Source: Gossypium raimondii
Lineage: Eukaryota; Streptophyta; Magnoliopsida; Malvales; Malvaceae
Assembly (NCBI RefSeq): GCF_025698545.1
Contig: NC_068570.1
Coordinates: 59,787,924 to 59,851,923, forward strand
DNA length: 64,000 nucleotides
Direction of reading: 5' to 3'
Within the stretch, counting starts at the first letter, position 1. Each line of letters starts with the position of its first letter. Below, piece after piece: positions 10,541 through 37,778 of the stretch. The translations under genes and the position numbers were made by a program. The notes beneath the pieces are model-generated. The model was not told the origin of the DNA, did not search any database, and was given only the letters and a program-made list of their open reading frames with translations.

Positions 10541-11509
10541 TAACATGTTCATGGGCTAGATTATCTGTCCAAGGCCAAAGGTCCCCCGAAATTTTTAAGG
10601 GTTTGAGCAAAAATAATAAACTCGAAAAACAAGCTTGGCGAGAAAAAAAAGTTTGTTTAAAATATGGCCAAGCTCAAGTTCGAACATTCAAGGCTCGAGC
10701 TTGATACCTAGCTCGATCTGTTTTCAATATTTATGATATATCATACGATGTTATCTATAACACATAATTAAATCTATAGTAATATATAATACTACAATGT
10801 AATTATTGAAAAAATGTTGACATGTCTATATGTAAAATTTTAATAAATGAAAAAGCATATAAACATATAAATATTAAACTAAAATTGATATAAATATTTT
10901 AAAAAAATTTAAAAAGATAGACTAGCTTAAGATACGCTTGGGTTAACCACTTACAAATATGAACGTATTTTGACAAAATTTTAAGACCATATTTCGGATC
11001 AAACCGAATTTGAGTAAGCATAAAATGTATTGATATCATACTTAAACTCAACCCAGGTCAAATTATATAAAATGTGTTAATATCATGCTTAAACACGACC
11101 TAACCCTAATTTGACCCATAAACACCCAAAATATGAGAGGGTTTGGGTAAAAATATAGGTCCGAAATATGGACTTAGACAAAAAAACGAGACCCGTTTAG
11201 AAAACGGGCCGAGCCTCAAGCACAACTTTTTTGGCCTGAGCCCGGCCCGACCCGGCCCAATATAATAAATATATTTATTTTTAAATTTTTTTAATTTTAA
11301 AATATTTTTTTAATTTTAAAATATTTTTAAAATACTTTTTTTAATTTTTTTAATTTTTAAAATAATTTTTTGGCATTTTATTAAAAAATAGCTGGGCCAG
11401 GCCAGGCCCAGGCTTATAATTTTTCCCCGGGCCGGACCTGGGCAAAATTTCAGGCTCATATTCCAGGCCGGGCTAAATTTTTTATGGACCCGGCCCATGA
11501 GCACCTCTA
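10541..11509. mobile_element. composite family A hAT-like element with 8-bp duplication
   Basis: A perfect 8-bp duplication, CTCTCAAG, lies at 10533-10540 and 11510-11517. The left terminus TAACATGTTCATGGGC is a diverged form of the family end TAGAGGTGCTCATGGGC, and the right terminus GCCCATGAGCACCTCTA is canonical. The element is about twice the length of the intact copy (969 against 475 bp). Its left part holds an older diverged family-like segment, and at about 11131 a second, better conserved segment begins in mid-element. This suggests internal duplication or recombination between two copies. Confidence 0.7.
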
Positions 11510-12518
11510 CTCTCAAGCCATCTAGTGATAACAGCAAAAGGAGCAAAGGAAATAAAACAGGTAGGGGAAGCAAAAGAACAAAGGAGGAAAAGAGGGGGCA
11601 TGAAAGAGAGAGCAGCCGACATAAAGGTCAGAAGAAGAAGGTGTGTGGCAAAGCACCAGAGGATGGCCATGGCCCGTGAGGAGAAAAAGAGAAAGGAAGG
11701 GAGAAGTTAAAACGAGGGGGTTGGGGGGTAGAAAAGAGATGAGAAGACTAGGGAGAAAAGGAAAAGATGATGAACGATTCTATTCTGAGAGATAAATATT
11801 TAAAAAAGTTGTTAACAAAATTACTACAAATTATGTCGATCTTTCCAAATAGAGCCGCTGGTCATCTCTTTTCTCTCTCTAATCTTCTCATTATTACAAA
11901 TCGTTTTCCCTCTAGTATCATTACAAATATTTATATAAATACAAAAATTCACATTATTAAAATTTTATATGTTAGATATCATAATACATATAAAGTAATT
12001 ATCAATATACTTGGTTTAATGTAAAAATTATCTAAAATAAACAATAAAATTTACATAGTAATAAAATCAAAGACAAATATTATGTTACACATTATTATTT
12101 TTTATTAATAAATTTATAATTTGACATATTTTTCATTATTTCTCAAACATCAAATAATCCAAAAAAGAAAGTATTATATATAATCTTTTAGCCTAAAATA
12201 CTAAATGATCTTTTTCTATTTTAATCTTATTGCTATAATTGTGTTTAAATTCAAACACACGAGGCAGAATTGATTTTAATCTTAACGCAACTGCTATTTT
12301 TAATCTGACTAAAGCAAATATCATCGTCTACCCAAATGAACCCTAAGAAATAACTAAGGTTCATGTCATGAATTGAGTGATACTAATTCACTTAATGAAT
12401 TAACAAACAATCAAAACATTAATAAAACAAATAATAATTAGAATTTCATCCACTCAAAATATACATAACTATACGGAACAGAAGACCAGATTATCAGAAT
12501 GAATAAAAGGCATTCAAA
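11510..12518. other. spacer and NSF 3' flank
   Basis: 11518-11710 is purine-rich and more complex, with overlapping 60-62 codon frames in three phases, which argues against coding. 11770-12518 is AT-rich and should include the 3' UTR of the minus-strand NSF gene. I could not place a polyadenylation site with confidence. Confidence 0.4.
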
Positions 12519-20796
<8,278 letters not shown>

Positions 20797-20856
20797 TTTT
20801 TTCCCGTTTGCTGTTTGTACGAGAAATGTTGATGAATTTTTTAATTTGTTTACTGG

Positions 20857-20864
20857 TATTTATA
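20857..20864 (-). promoter_or_regulatory. TATA box of NSF
   Basis: TATAAATA on the minus strand lies 61-68 bases upstream of the NSF start codon. This would place transcription start near 20828 and give a 5' UTR of about 30 bases. It is identified by motif and position only. Confidence 0.5.
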
Positions 20865-22069
20865 GAAGAAATGAAAGAACATTAGTTTCCTTCGGATCTA
20901 AGAATTGACTAGAAAACGAAAGGGTTAATTCCATTATAAGTCCTTACACTATAGCTCAGATTCTACCTTTATCCTAAACTAAAAAAAGTTCAATTTAATG
21001 ATAATATTTGGTACACTAAGTGAAAAAAATATATATATATATATATATATAAATAAGACATATCCTTAAATTGTATTTTAAAAAATTATAAAAGACATGT
21101 CCACAAACAGGGTTAAAATTTTATATTTATCCTTAAAATGTATTTAAAAATAATAAAAAACAAGACATGCGACAAAATTTTAATCCGTTTATGGAGTTAA
21201 AATTGTTATTCTATTATAATTTTATTATATTTTTTAACATGTTGCGTCTAAGTTGTTCATGCAAATACGAACATGTTTAGAGTTTAATCTACATAATTTA
21301 AATAGTCATAATGATAAATTTAGCTCCTAATATATACTCATTTGTCACTTTGATCCTACTTTTTATTGTTTTGGCCATCAACTCGAGTGTGTTCTTTTAG
21401 ATAATTTTTTTTGCTAAAACATTAAAATTTTAACTACCTTGTTGTAACATCTTCCTTAACAGTCAATGTGTACTTCGTAAAAGAAATAATAAAAATATAT
21501 TTTAAAAATCATTGAATTTTAAAAGCTTTGTAAACGATATTTAAAAATATTTGTCAGTAATGAAGAATACATAGACTGCGCATGATTTACCACATCGTTG
21601 TCTTTAAATTTTTCATAGTTCATTTGGCTTCTTCGTAAAATAAAAATAATTTGATTAAAATTTGAAGGTTAAAGGTTAAATTGATTAAAATTAACAAGTT
21701 CAAAGCGACAAAAACTAAAATGATAATAAAAAAGGTCTAAAGTGACAAAATGATCAAATGTTAGGAGTTAAATTTGTCATTATACCTTTTAAATATGCTC
21801 AAGGTTAAATCCAAGTTAATATTTAATGCCTAAGCTGGTGAGCTAATATATGTTGAAAATTCTTTAGTTTTTAAAATTGAAGTTAACTTATGGTAAAATT
21901 ATACTTTACCCAAATGAAAATAATTTATTTAGACCTTTTAAAAATACTGAAATCATAAATTTATAATAAAATTATATCTTGACCTCTTCAAATTTTATAA
22001 TTTAATTTTAGCCCTAAAAAAATTTAAGATTGGTCTCAAAAAGCCATGCCATAAAACCAAATAAAAGAT
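20865..22069. other. spacer between NSF and NRPB2, with decayed family B copy
   Basis: No gene. It contains an (AT)n microsatellite near 21029-21051. At about 21893-22060 a segment resembles the interior of family B MITEs (blocks like TTTAGACCTTTTAAAAAT and TTTTAGCCCTAAAAAA) but lacks clear ends, so it looks like a truncated copy. Confidence 0.45.
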
Positions 22070-22079
22070 TGAACAGATA

Positions 22080-22681
22080 GGGTCGAAGGTAGAAAATTTT
22101 ATTATTACTAATTTAAATTTTTAAAAATTTAAAAGATCTAAATAAAAAATTTTCCACTTTAGGGGCCGAGGCCCTATCAACTAGAGGTGCTCATGGGCCG
22201 GGCGGCCCGGCCCGGCCCGATAGCCCGCCCGAAATATGGGAGGGTTTGGGTAAAAATATAGGCCCGAAATATGGGCTTGGGTAAAAAAATGAGGCCCGTT
22301 TAGAAAACGGGCCAGGCCTCGGGCACCACTTTTTTGGCCCGGGCCAGGCCCGGCCCGATATAATAAATATATTTATTTTTTAAAATTTTTAAAATTTTAA
22401 AATATTTTTAAAATATTTTTTTAATTTTTTTAATTTTAAAATATTTTTAAAATACTTTTTTTAATTTTTAAAATAAATTTTTAGTATTTATTAAAAAATG
22501 GGCCGGGTCGGGCCGGACTTATAATTTTTTTCTCGGGCTGGGCCTGGGCAAAATTTTAGGCCCATATTTCGAGCCGGGCTGAGCTCAAACCTAGAACCCG
22601 GGCTAAAATTTTTTATGAGCCCGGCCCGAACCCGACCCAGCCCATGAGCACCTCTACTATCAACGCCTAACTACGCCCATG
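22080..22681. mobile_element. hAT-like MITE, family B, copy 4, interrupted by family A
   Basis: The left end GGGTCGAAGGTA and the right end, in reverse complement CATGGGCGTAGTTA, match family B termini. The flanks share TGAACAGATA at 22070-22079 and 22682-22691, which contains the 8-bp duplication. The original element would be about 119 bp plus its share of duplicated bases; the rest is the family A element inserted at 22182-22656. Confidence 0.75.
22182..22656. mobile_element. intact hAT-like MITE, family A (GC-rich), nested
   Basis: A 475-bp element with terminal inverted repeats TAGAGGTGCTCATGGGC and GCCCATGAGCACCTCTA, perfectly complementary over 17 bases. A perfect 8-bp duplication, CTATCAAC, lies at 22174-22181 and 22657-22664. 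The ends are rich in GGCCCGGCCC and the middle is AT-rich. There is no coding capacity. It lies inside family B copy 4, so it is the younger event. Confidence 0.92.
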
Positions 22682-22691
22682 TGAACAGATA

Positions 22692-23376
22692 AAAAATCAA
22701 TGGAATTGAATAAATAGCTTGTTAATACCATACCAAATTTAAGCTAATTTAAATATTTAATTTTATTATTAAATTTATTAAAATGAATGGTTACATTTTT
22801 TTTCTATAATGATTGATCAGTGGTTCAATCAATGAACTGAAAAACTTGTTACTACTTAAATGACATAATTAATTATTTATTTCCAAATTTACCCTTGAGT
22901 CAGAGTATATAGTATATCAGTTAAAATAGGTAATAAGTTGATCTATTTTTCACAAAATTAAAATTTAGTCCCTTTATTTTAAAAATTAAAATTTAGATTC
23001 AATTACTAGCACTATTAAATTTTTAAAAAATTTATTGATGTGACATTTTGAAATTAAAAATATTTATTTGGTAACGATATAATTTTTAAAAATAGTATTG
23101 TAATGAACTTAAATTTAACAAAATAATTTTAACATTGTTAACAGTTAGATTTGAATTTTAAAATCTGAAAAAGTAGAGGATTAAATTCCTAGAAATAAAA
23201 TTATAGGGACTATATTTAAAATTTACAAAGAGAATAGGGACTTATGGCATATTAAAACCTAAGATTTCCCCGACATTGGGATAAGGATCCGATCCAGTCC
23301 ATCCGGGTCATCCATATTTAATCGTCCCGCTTCACCGCCCGCTCTTAATAGACTAAAATTCTCCAACTCTCTCAAT
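22692..23376. other. NRPB2 upstream region
   Basis: AT-rich to about 23250 with no gene or delimited repeat. From about 23275 the composition rises in GC and CT, consistent with the proximal promoter and 5' UTR of NRPB2. Confidence 0.4.
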
Positions 23377-23385
23377 TTAGGGTTT
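23377..23385. promoter_or_regulatory. telo-box upstream of NRPB2
   Basis: TTAGGGTTT, the reverse complement of the plant telo-box AAACCCTAA, lies 77 bases upstream of the NRPB2 start codon. The motif is frequent near the starts of plant genes for transcription and translation machinery. Its function here is inferred. Confidence 0.5.
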
Positions 23386-23461
23386 TACTTTCAAAATTTC
23401 CCTGTAAACGAAAGCAAGAAAAAGTCCCTGTGCGAAACAGAACCTTAAAGAACCCTTAACT

Positions 23462-30809
<7,348 letters not shown>

Positions 30810-32884
30810 GATGCACGTGATCTAAAATCAGGTCAAGCTTTATTGCTCCTTATTTAGAATCCTCCCTTTATAATAATAAACACAGTGGAGATTCTGAATA
30901 ATCTTATGAATTTTTTTATTTCATTTTTTATTATCTATAAATGTTGTACTATTATTAGTTGAATATTACATATATTATGTATTGCTAATCTTGAACTTTT
31001 TGTGGGTGCTATTACCAAATTTTGTAAAAAAAAAAAAATTATATACAAACTATACTTTCTTCTAGAGTGTTATAATTTTTTTTTACTTAAGTTTTTTGAA
31101 AAATATGTTTACATTTAGGAGTTAAATTTCCATATAACCAATAATTTACTTATTGGTTGATCTTTACATGAAATAGTGACATGCTCAGAGCAGAAATCGG
31201 CACATCAAGACCAACAATTTAGTCAGCGAGGGGATACGATAGCAATGCTCTTGAGATGTAATTTAGTTTGCAAAGTCACTTTTTTGCATAAATTTTTTCT
31301 TTTTTTTGGCTTGGTGTTGAGTGTTGACTCCTGATATAGCTTTAGTTGTATCATCTTTCTCGACAAGTGGCTTACCTATATCTCCCTTGGTGGGTTTGCC
31401 TTGGTTGAGGCGTTCTTGGAGCTTGGCTCTTACGGCAATTGTTTATGGCACAGTAGTTTTTGGTAGAGAACGAGAGGCAAGATCTCTCAGGAGATAATAT
31501 CTTTGGTTGTTGGGAGATCGGATAATATTTTGATGACTTCTTCGGAAGGAATTGATCCTCTCAACAACACTTGGATACCAATACTAAGAAATGTGCAAAT
31601 TTTTCAATGAAATACAAAAATTTCATGTCTGAACTGCAATTAATCTAAATTAGATAAAATGATTTTTTTAATATATAATTAAGATAGAGGGGGAGGTTGT
31701 TAAAGATTGAACACAGGATTTTTTACGGACTCCATTTCTGGTGGATACCCACCCAAAAATGAAACAAGAGACAAATCAAAATTACACGAGGCGATAATGT
31801 TGCTTGGGGACTTTCAGGGAATAAAGACTGGTGATAACCGCTATACCATGATAACAAGGTCATAATATGCTGTAATGAAAAATGTTTATGAAGATATATG
31901 AAGACATAATTTAATATAAAAATTAGATTACAACAAAACGCGGTTGCCGCCCAATGTCAAATTGGGGACCTTCAGCGTGTAAAGACTGACGTGATAACCA
32001 CAGCCACGAAGCAGTTGATTATTTTCCGTTTCGAATACACAAAAAGCAACACTAATAATAACAAGACAAAATCAAATGCAAAGAGATTTTGGTAAAAGCA
32101 TGTTTTCACCCCTTCACTATCTTATTGCCGTGTAATTTGATTATAATAAGTTAAAATAGTCAGTTCTGTTAACTTTTACGATCTACGTACTATCATGGTT
32201 CCTTCCCCCCCCCCCCCCTTTTTTTTTTAAAATTCCTTCCAATACAAAAAAAAGAAAAGAAAAGGATTCGTATTAGCATGATGGTTTAGAAAAGGTGTTT
32301 TTAAGAAAGTAACCTCAATTAACAAGTGATATTATAAAAGTAAAGTAATTTATAGCATGGAATAACAAAATTTATAGCATGCTTGAAATGGTGGGATCTT
32401 TTCAACGCTTTTATGAGTTCTATAATCTCCCAATTTCTCTAAAATTGATTGATCCAAAACTACATTGTATCTAATTGACTCATGATATCAATTCAATTAA
32501 ATTCTTAAAAGATAAAAAATAAAAATACCCTTGCAATTATAACTTTTTTAAATATGTAAAGAGGAGTTGGTATCGAATTGACTTGTGACAGTAATTCAGT
32601 GACACATTTAAATAATAGTGTCATTAAATGTTGAAACAGAAAAAATAAAAGCTCGTTATACCCAAATGACACAATTAAGTCTATCCACGAAGTTAAATAA
32701 GCAAAAATAAAATGATATTTGAAATCCAATCACAAATCACATGAAATTCTATTAAGAATGAAGTCACTAAATTACTTGCAAGATAAATACTATGGTAAAT
32801 ATGGAATGCATAAAGAATCAAAATCTCTCGAGGAAAATAAAAAGAATGGGGAAGAATAAACCTTTGTAAATGTATCACAAGCAG
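30810..32884. other. spacer between NRPB2 and clathrin light chain
   Basis: 30810 to about 31000 should be the NRPB2 3' UTR. 31190-31600 is a more complex block with no open frame of note; it ends with ACTTGGATACCAATAC, faintly like the complement of a tRNA-Met primer-binding site, which could mark a retroelement remnant. 31750-32020 contains two related segments (see separate entry). A C13 run lies near 32206. 32300-32880 is AT-rich. Confidence 0.35.
31785..32015. repeat. pair of related direct segments
   Basis: TTGGGGACTTTCAGGGAATAAAGACTGG, in two parts around 31813, recurs in altered form around 31964 as TTGGGGACCTTCAGCG followed by TGTAAAGACTG. Both lead into TGATAACC. The spacing is about 150 bases. 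Origin unknown. Confidence 0.5.
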
Positions 32885-35142
32885 TTACGCTGTCGATTTT
32901 GCTTCTGGTTCTGCTTCGGCACCAGATTGGTCCTTAGTAGCCGTAGTAGCATCGTGTTCGGGGGCAGAACCGTTTGCCGTGGCATCTTTTTCAGTCGCCA
33001 TTTTCTCGGCAGATGCAGTTCCATTTGAAGCAGCTTCTTTTCCGTTTTTAGGGTCGTTTTTGCCATCCTTTCCTTCTTTACCTTCCTTTGCTGGAGGAGG
33101 TGGAAGCATGTGAGGCGGGGGAGTATGCTTCAGCTTCACGAGAATGTGCCGCATTCTTGAAAGATCAGTCGGTTTTCCGGGTTTTGGTCCTTGGATGACA
33201 GTTATTGAGGGCTTATTCTCTTTGTCTTTCTTCCCTCTTTTCTTTTCGATATTAGGGACCTCGCGAGGAATGAGTTCTGCTATTGCTGTCCAGTATTGTT
33301 TGTCCGCAGTCTTATGGAACTTCTCTTGGTTAGCCACGTACAGCTGCTCCAAGCACAAAATATAAAAAATATCAAGATCAAAGATTTAATCTACGGTCAA
33401 AAACCATTTCCGGTCGCATCATTTTCATCTCGATTCCAGATATAATAAATGGCCACTGCAGTCAAATTACAGTAAATATCGACAGCAGATAGAACCAAAA
33501 CTAAAGTCTTAACATTGTGTTGCGACCGCTATTTGAATCTATGATGAAGATATAGCATTCGCATGCATATGCGCAAATATGACAACTCATATTGTTGGAA
33601 AGATTACCTTTTCTCTTTCTCTGTAATTAGTTTTGTTGGTCTCAATTGTTTTTTCCCTTTTCTCATAGAAAGCTCGCTTAAACACTTCGGCTTCTTCGAC
33701 TATCTGGCTCCTCAACTCTTTCTCCTTCTTCTCCTTTTCCTCGAGCAGAATCGCATTTTGACTGCAGCAACAAATTGAATATCAGCAAGATAAATCTTTT
33801 AGGCTGCCAACTAACAATTTAATCGAACAAATATATACCATAATTTCATACATCTTTCGAAGACAAAGACAACAAAAAATTAGTAAAAATGAAGAATTTG
33901 ATAATATCAGTAAACTATATTCAAGTCAATCCCAAAAAAGGAGTTCATTGCAATGTCCATATCAGCTAAAGTTTTCGGGAGAATTGATCACCCAAGTTGA
34001 CATTATATCAGAGTTTTCGAGCTCAAATCATTTTTCAGCTTCGACATTTCTTCTCCACTTAGGTCCCCATGCAAATCTGTAAATAATTCTTCCAGCTTGC
34101 GGGCATGTTGAAACTTAAATATGATATTCGGTTACTGGCTTAACAAATTAAAATAAAGCATTTAAATCTTATGTGCTTTTTACAAATATAAGCATATTAT
34201 CTTCAGAATCTACAATAATGCATATGATTTTCAAAAGAAAATGATTTCAATGAAATGATACAGTGTTCCAAAGCTATTCAAACATCTTCTGATTGGTAAG
34301 TTCAATATGGATCTGGATCTTATACATCAATTATTAAACAAATCTATGGCTTATGCGATCGTAAAATCTAAAACTGCATTCAAAAGGTTTCCTAATTTGT
34401 TCATCAAAGCTAACGAACACTCATGGATTACAATGGGCGGAGTATGAACTAAGAACAATGTAATTGAAAACTAGAACTTGAACTATTTGAACTTCATACC
34501 TAAAAATCAAAAAGCTTATTGACGCAAAAGTTAAAACCATGGCAAATCTAAAAATACGCAAGGATCGTTAAGAAATTTGGATTTATAGTAAATCTTAGTT
34601 CAACTAATGGCAAATTTTATGAATCCGAATTGAAAGTGTTGATCTAAGCTGAGAAAAATTGGTAAACCAGCAGATCTGGTCAAATCTACACAACAAAAGT
34701 CAGCAAATTGAGCGATTCAATTTGAAAAGAAAAGAAGAGAAAATACTACTACTCACCGCCGCCACTCGCGAAGAACGAAGCCTTCCTCAGGCTCCATCTC
34801 AGTAGGAGGAGGAAGCACCGGTCCATCAGAAGCGAAAACGCCATCGTTTCCAAGATAAAATCCATTGGTTCCATTTCCGTTCTCAACAGGAATCGCAGTA
34901 GCGAATGGAGATTGCAAGTAGGCAGGAGTTGGATCAGAGGATCCGAATCCGAAGATATCAGCAGAGGTAGTGACGTCATCTACCGCCACATCGCCCCCGT
35001 CCCCGGTAAACAGCTGGTCATCGGTGAAGTTGGAGTAAGAGCCGTAATTCGAGTAGCTCTCATCGCCGACGGCGAAAGGATGGTTATTAGGAGCAGCGTG
35101 AATCTCTTCCCCTTCCATTCCGTACGCATCAAAGGACGCCAT
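32885..35142 (-). CDS. clathrin light chain
   Basis: Clathrin light chain binds the heavy chain hub and tunes coat assembly at the plasma membrane and trans-Golgi network. Three exons (34757-35142, 33608-33761, 32885-33343) give 332 aa, close to plant family members of about 260-340 aa. The N-terminal third is acidic and disordered, opening [13 protein letters not shown]. Exon 2 encodes a charged helix ([14 protein letters not shown]) that forms the heavy-chain-binding coiled coil with the start of exon 3, which contains [10 protein letters not shown] and the conserved [12 protein letters not shown]. The tail is Lys/Pro/Ala-rich, with [13 protein letters not shown]. Splices are GT-AG and in phase. 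The family call is secure; which paralogue is not. Confidence 0.96.
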
Positions 35143-35258
35143 CTTTCCTCTATGAAAGCAGAGAAAAGGATTTGAAATGGAGAAATATCTATAGAACGCG
35201 ATAATAACTACTAGGTCTAATTCTTAATTCGATCCCTCAACTTCACAAAATATTTGAA

Positions 35259-35740
35259 GGGTAAACTACACCCAAGCTCGATTAGTAAGTACACGTTTTG
35301 GCTACTCAACTTCAAAAAGTTACAAAATAGTCACTTAACTATTCGAAAGATCTCATTTAAGTCACTCAACTGTACCAATCGAAAGCTCTCCATCCTCTTC
35401 TTTCCTACAAATTACTTTTTTCATAAAACAACTTTAAACATCACGAATCTACGAATCAAAATCCAAATAATTTTGTTCTTCAATCTCTGACTTTGACCGT
35501 TAGATCGACTTGCATCTAAGGTATGTTCTTTTACTCGTCAATAGGTACTAATCCAGTATACCGGTCGTCGAATCATCGCTTAGAGCTCACTAACTAGACT
35601 TTTTCTATAAAATAACTTAATAACCGGTGACTTAAATGGAAACTTTTAAATAATTTAGTAATTATTTTGTAACCTTTTAAAGTTAAGTGACTAAAATATA
35701 AACTTACTAATAATTTAATAACTTTAGGTGTAATTTACCC
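35259..35740. mobile_element. Mutator-like MITE with perfect 9-bp duplication
   Basis: A 482-bp element with long inverted arms: GGGTAAACTACACCCAAG at the left, and in reverse complement GGGTAAATTACACCTAAAG at the right. AAAAAGTTACAAAATAGTCA and its mirror lie inside. The duplication ATATTTGAA is perfect at 35250-35258 and 35741-35749. It starts 117 bases upstream of the clathrin light chain start codon (minus strand), so it sits in that gene's proximal promoter or 5' UTR region. Confidence 0.9.
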
Positions 35741-37073
35741 ATATTTGAATTTAATTTTTTATTTTAATTTATCTAAATTTAATCCTTGTACTTTACGAAA
35801 ATTGATAAATCAGTTGAATTGTTGTTAAATATAAGAAACTATAAACTACTTATTTTTGCTAATTTATTGTATATAAATTATTAACTGTTGATTTTTACTA
35901 ATTATTTGCATATAAATTGTTGAACGCTTGGTTATTTTACGTGTTCATTTCATGATTATTTTAAGTGTTCATTTCATGATATGTTAGAAGGAAAAAAATT
36001 TCTACATTGTAATGTGAGCTAGAATGATTTGTGACAATTGAGGTCGGTATTATAGTTGCAATTATTTATTTATATAACGGTAAATTGGGCTTAAGCCCAT
36101 AGGTGATCCGAACAATAATATCATTAACCGGGTGAGATTCCATAGACATATGATCGTTATGTCTAAATTATGTCAACAAATATCGTGTCTTAATTCTCTT
36201 ATTACTTTGCTCCTATCATTACTTTGCATTCAACATTTCTGCCCGTTTTTGTTCTAACATCAATTGGAATGAAACTAATTTTCAAGTGCAAATTAACCTT
36301 TTCCAAATTTTTTCAAAATTTAAAATATTATTTTAATAAAAATAGTATTGACTTCTATAGGAATAAATCCCAAAATGACACGTGAACTTTAGTTTAATGT
36401 GCAATTGTATACATGAGCTTTAGTTTGATGCAATTATACACATGAAACTTTGGTTGTGTTTCGAATGTATACATAAAATTTTAATTTTGATTCAATCGTA
36501 CACATTTATAGATCAGTTTATTTTATATTGAATAAATATAATTATTTTTGTATGTAGTATATAAATATAAAATGATGCTATATTAATAATTATATTAATA
36601 ATTTATGAGAATTAAATCAAATCAAAACTTCATTTATAAAATTACACAAAATCAAAATTTATATATATAATTGCACATTAAACCAAACCAAAATTTATAT
36701 ATAATTTTAAAATTTATCACACTTTTTAGTTCGAATAAATTTTTTAAATTTTCGATATTCAAATTTAATTTGATTTAGACTCAAATAATAATATTCAAAC
36801 AATAAACAGATTCGGAAATTTTATAAATTTGTATAAATACATATACAATACCATTCCTACTCTTAAGTACTGGACAATGAGTAAAGCCAACTCGTCTGGG
36901 ATGAAAAAAAAAATTGCTTTACATCAATATCAACTCGATGAAAACTCGGCAAATTTCACCATTGTCAGACTCTGGTAAAAGCTGGCTACCGTTAGTAAGC
37001 ATCGTTGATTGTTAAGAGTCTCGAAGCTGTGCCGTAGTTTCCATCAATGTCCGCGTCTCATTAGCACTGCTTT
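35741..37073. other. spacer, AT-rich
   Basis: No gene seen. At 36360-36730 a possible foldback is suggested by AATTGTATACATGAGCTTTAG and, in inverse, AATTGCACATTAAACCAAACC, but the arms are too diverged to delimit. Confidence 0.35.
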
Positions 37074-37419
37074 AGTAAAAGTATCATGAAAATCCTTATA
37101 CTAGGAGTTAAATTGGATTTTTTCTCCTTTACTTAAAAAATTGACAAATTAGACTTTCTATTAAAAAAATTTATTCATTTCCATAGTTAAAAACGGGTAC
37201 ATGTATGTCAGGATAAGGTACATGTGACGCCACATGTCACTATTTGGTTATTCTATCAGCTATGTCAATTTTTAATAGTAGAAATAAATGAAAATTTTAA
37301 AAGAAAAAAACAGTTTGCTGTTTGATCTAATATTCAAGAACTAAGTTGCCCATTTTTTAGTAAAGGCGGCAAAACGCAATCTGACACTTAAGTACAAGGG
37401 CCTCCATAATATTTTTACT
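37074..37419. mobile_element. foldback MITE, family E, copy 1
   Basis: The left end AGTAAAAGTATCATGAAAATCC mirrors the right end, which in reverse complement reads AGTAAAAATATTATGGAGGCC. The interior phrases (TTTACTTAAAAAATTGAC, GTTTGATCTAATATTC) match the copies at 52454 and 62577. The flanks show no good duplication. It lies about 360 bases downstream of the CPL1 stop codon. Confidence 0.65.
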
Positions 37420-37778
37420 GAACTCTTTCTGCAGACAACCGAGTTGTATGGAGACTTTAGTATTTGCAGCATTAACAAAAGAAGAGTGCAGACTGTTGTG
37501 GCACCCGCTGCACCTCCCTTTGCTGCGTTGTTGGGCTGTTAGGCGTTTTGAGGGGGAAAAACCCGATACATTAGCACATTCATCATCTGTTTGAGCTTGG
37601 TTGTCGCTGAGAGGCAAAGACAAGATGGTGAGTTCGTGCATGTAAATCTTCGCATTCTATCTGTAAAACAACTCTCTGCTTGCTTTCCGGGTGGATTTCA
37701 AGTCATGACATCTCATCCGTTAGGCTTTCAGACACAATATGAACAAAGAGCGAGATTACAAGAAAGCTTTTTAGGTCT

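Noticed and set aside
11482-11710. Overlapping frames of about 60 codons on both strands
   Set aside because: The purine-rich composition produces open frames in several phases at once; there is no protein signature.
32206-32230. C13-T10 homopolymer as a structural element
   Set aside because: Mixed homopolymers like this, and that at 49062, are more likely simple repeats or length errors. No supporting structure was seen.
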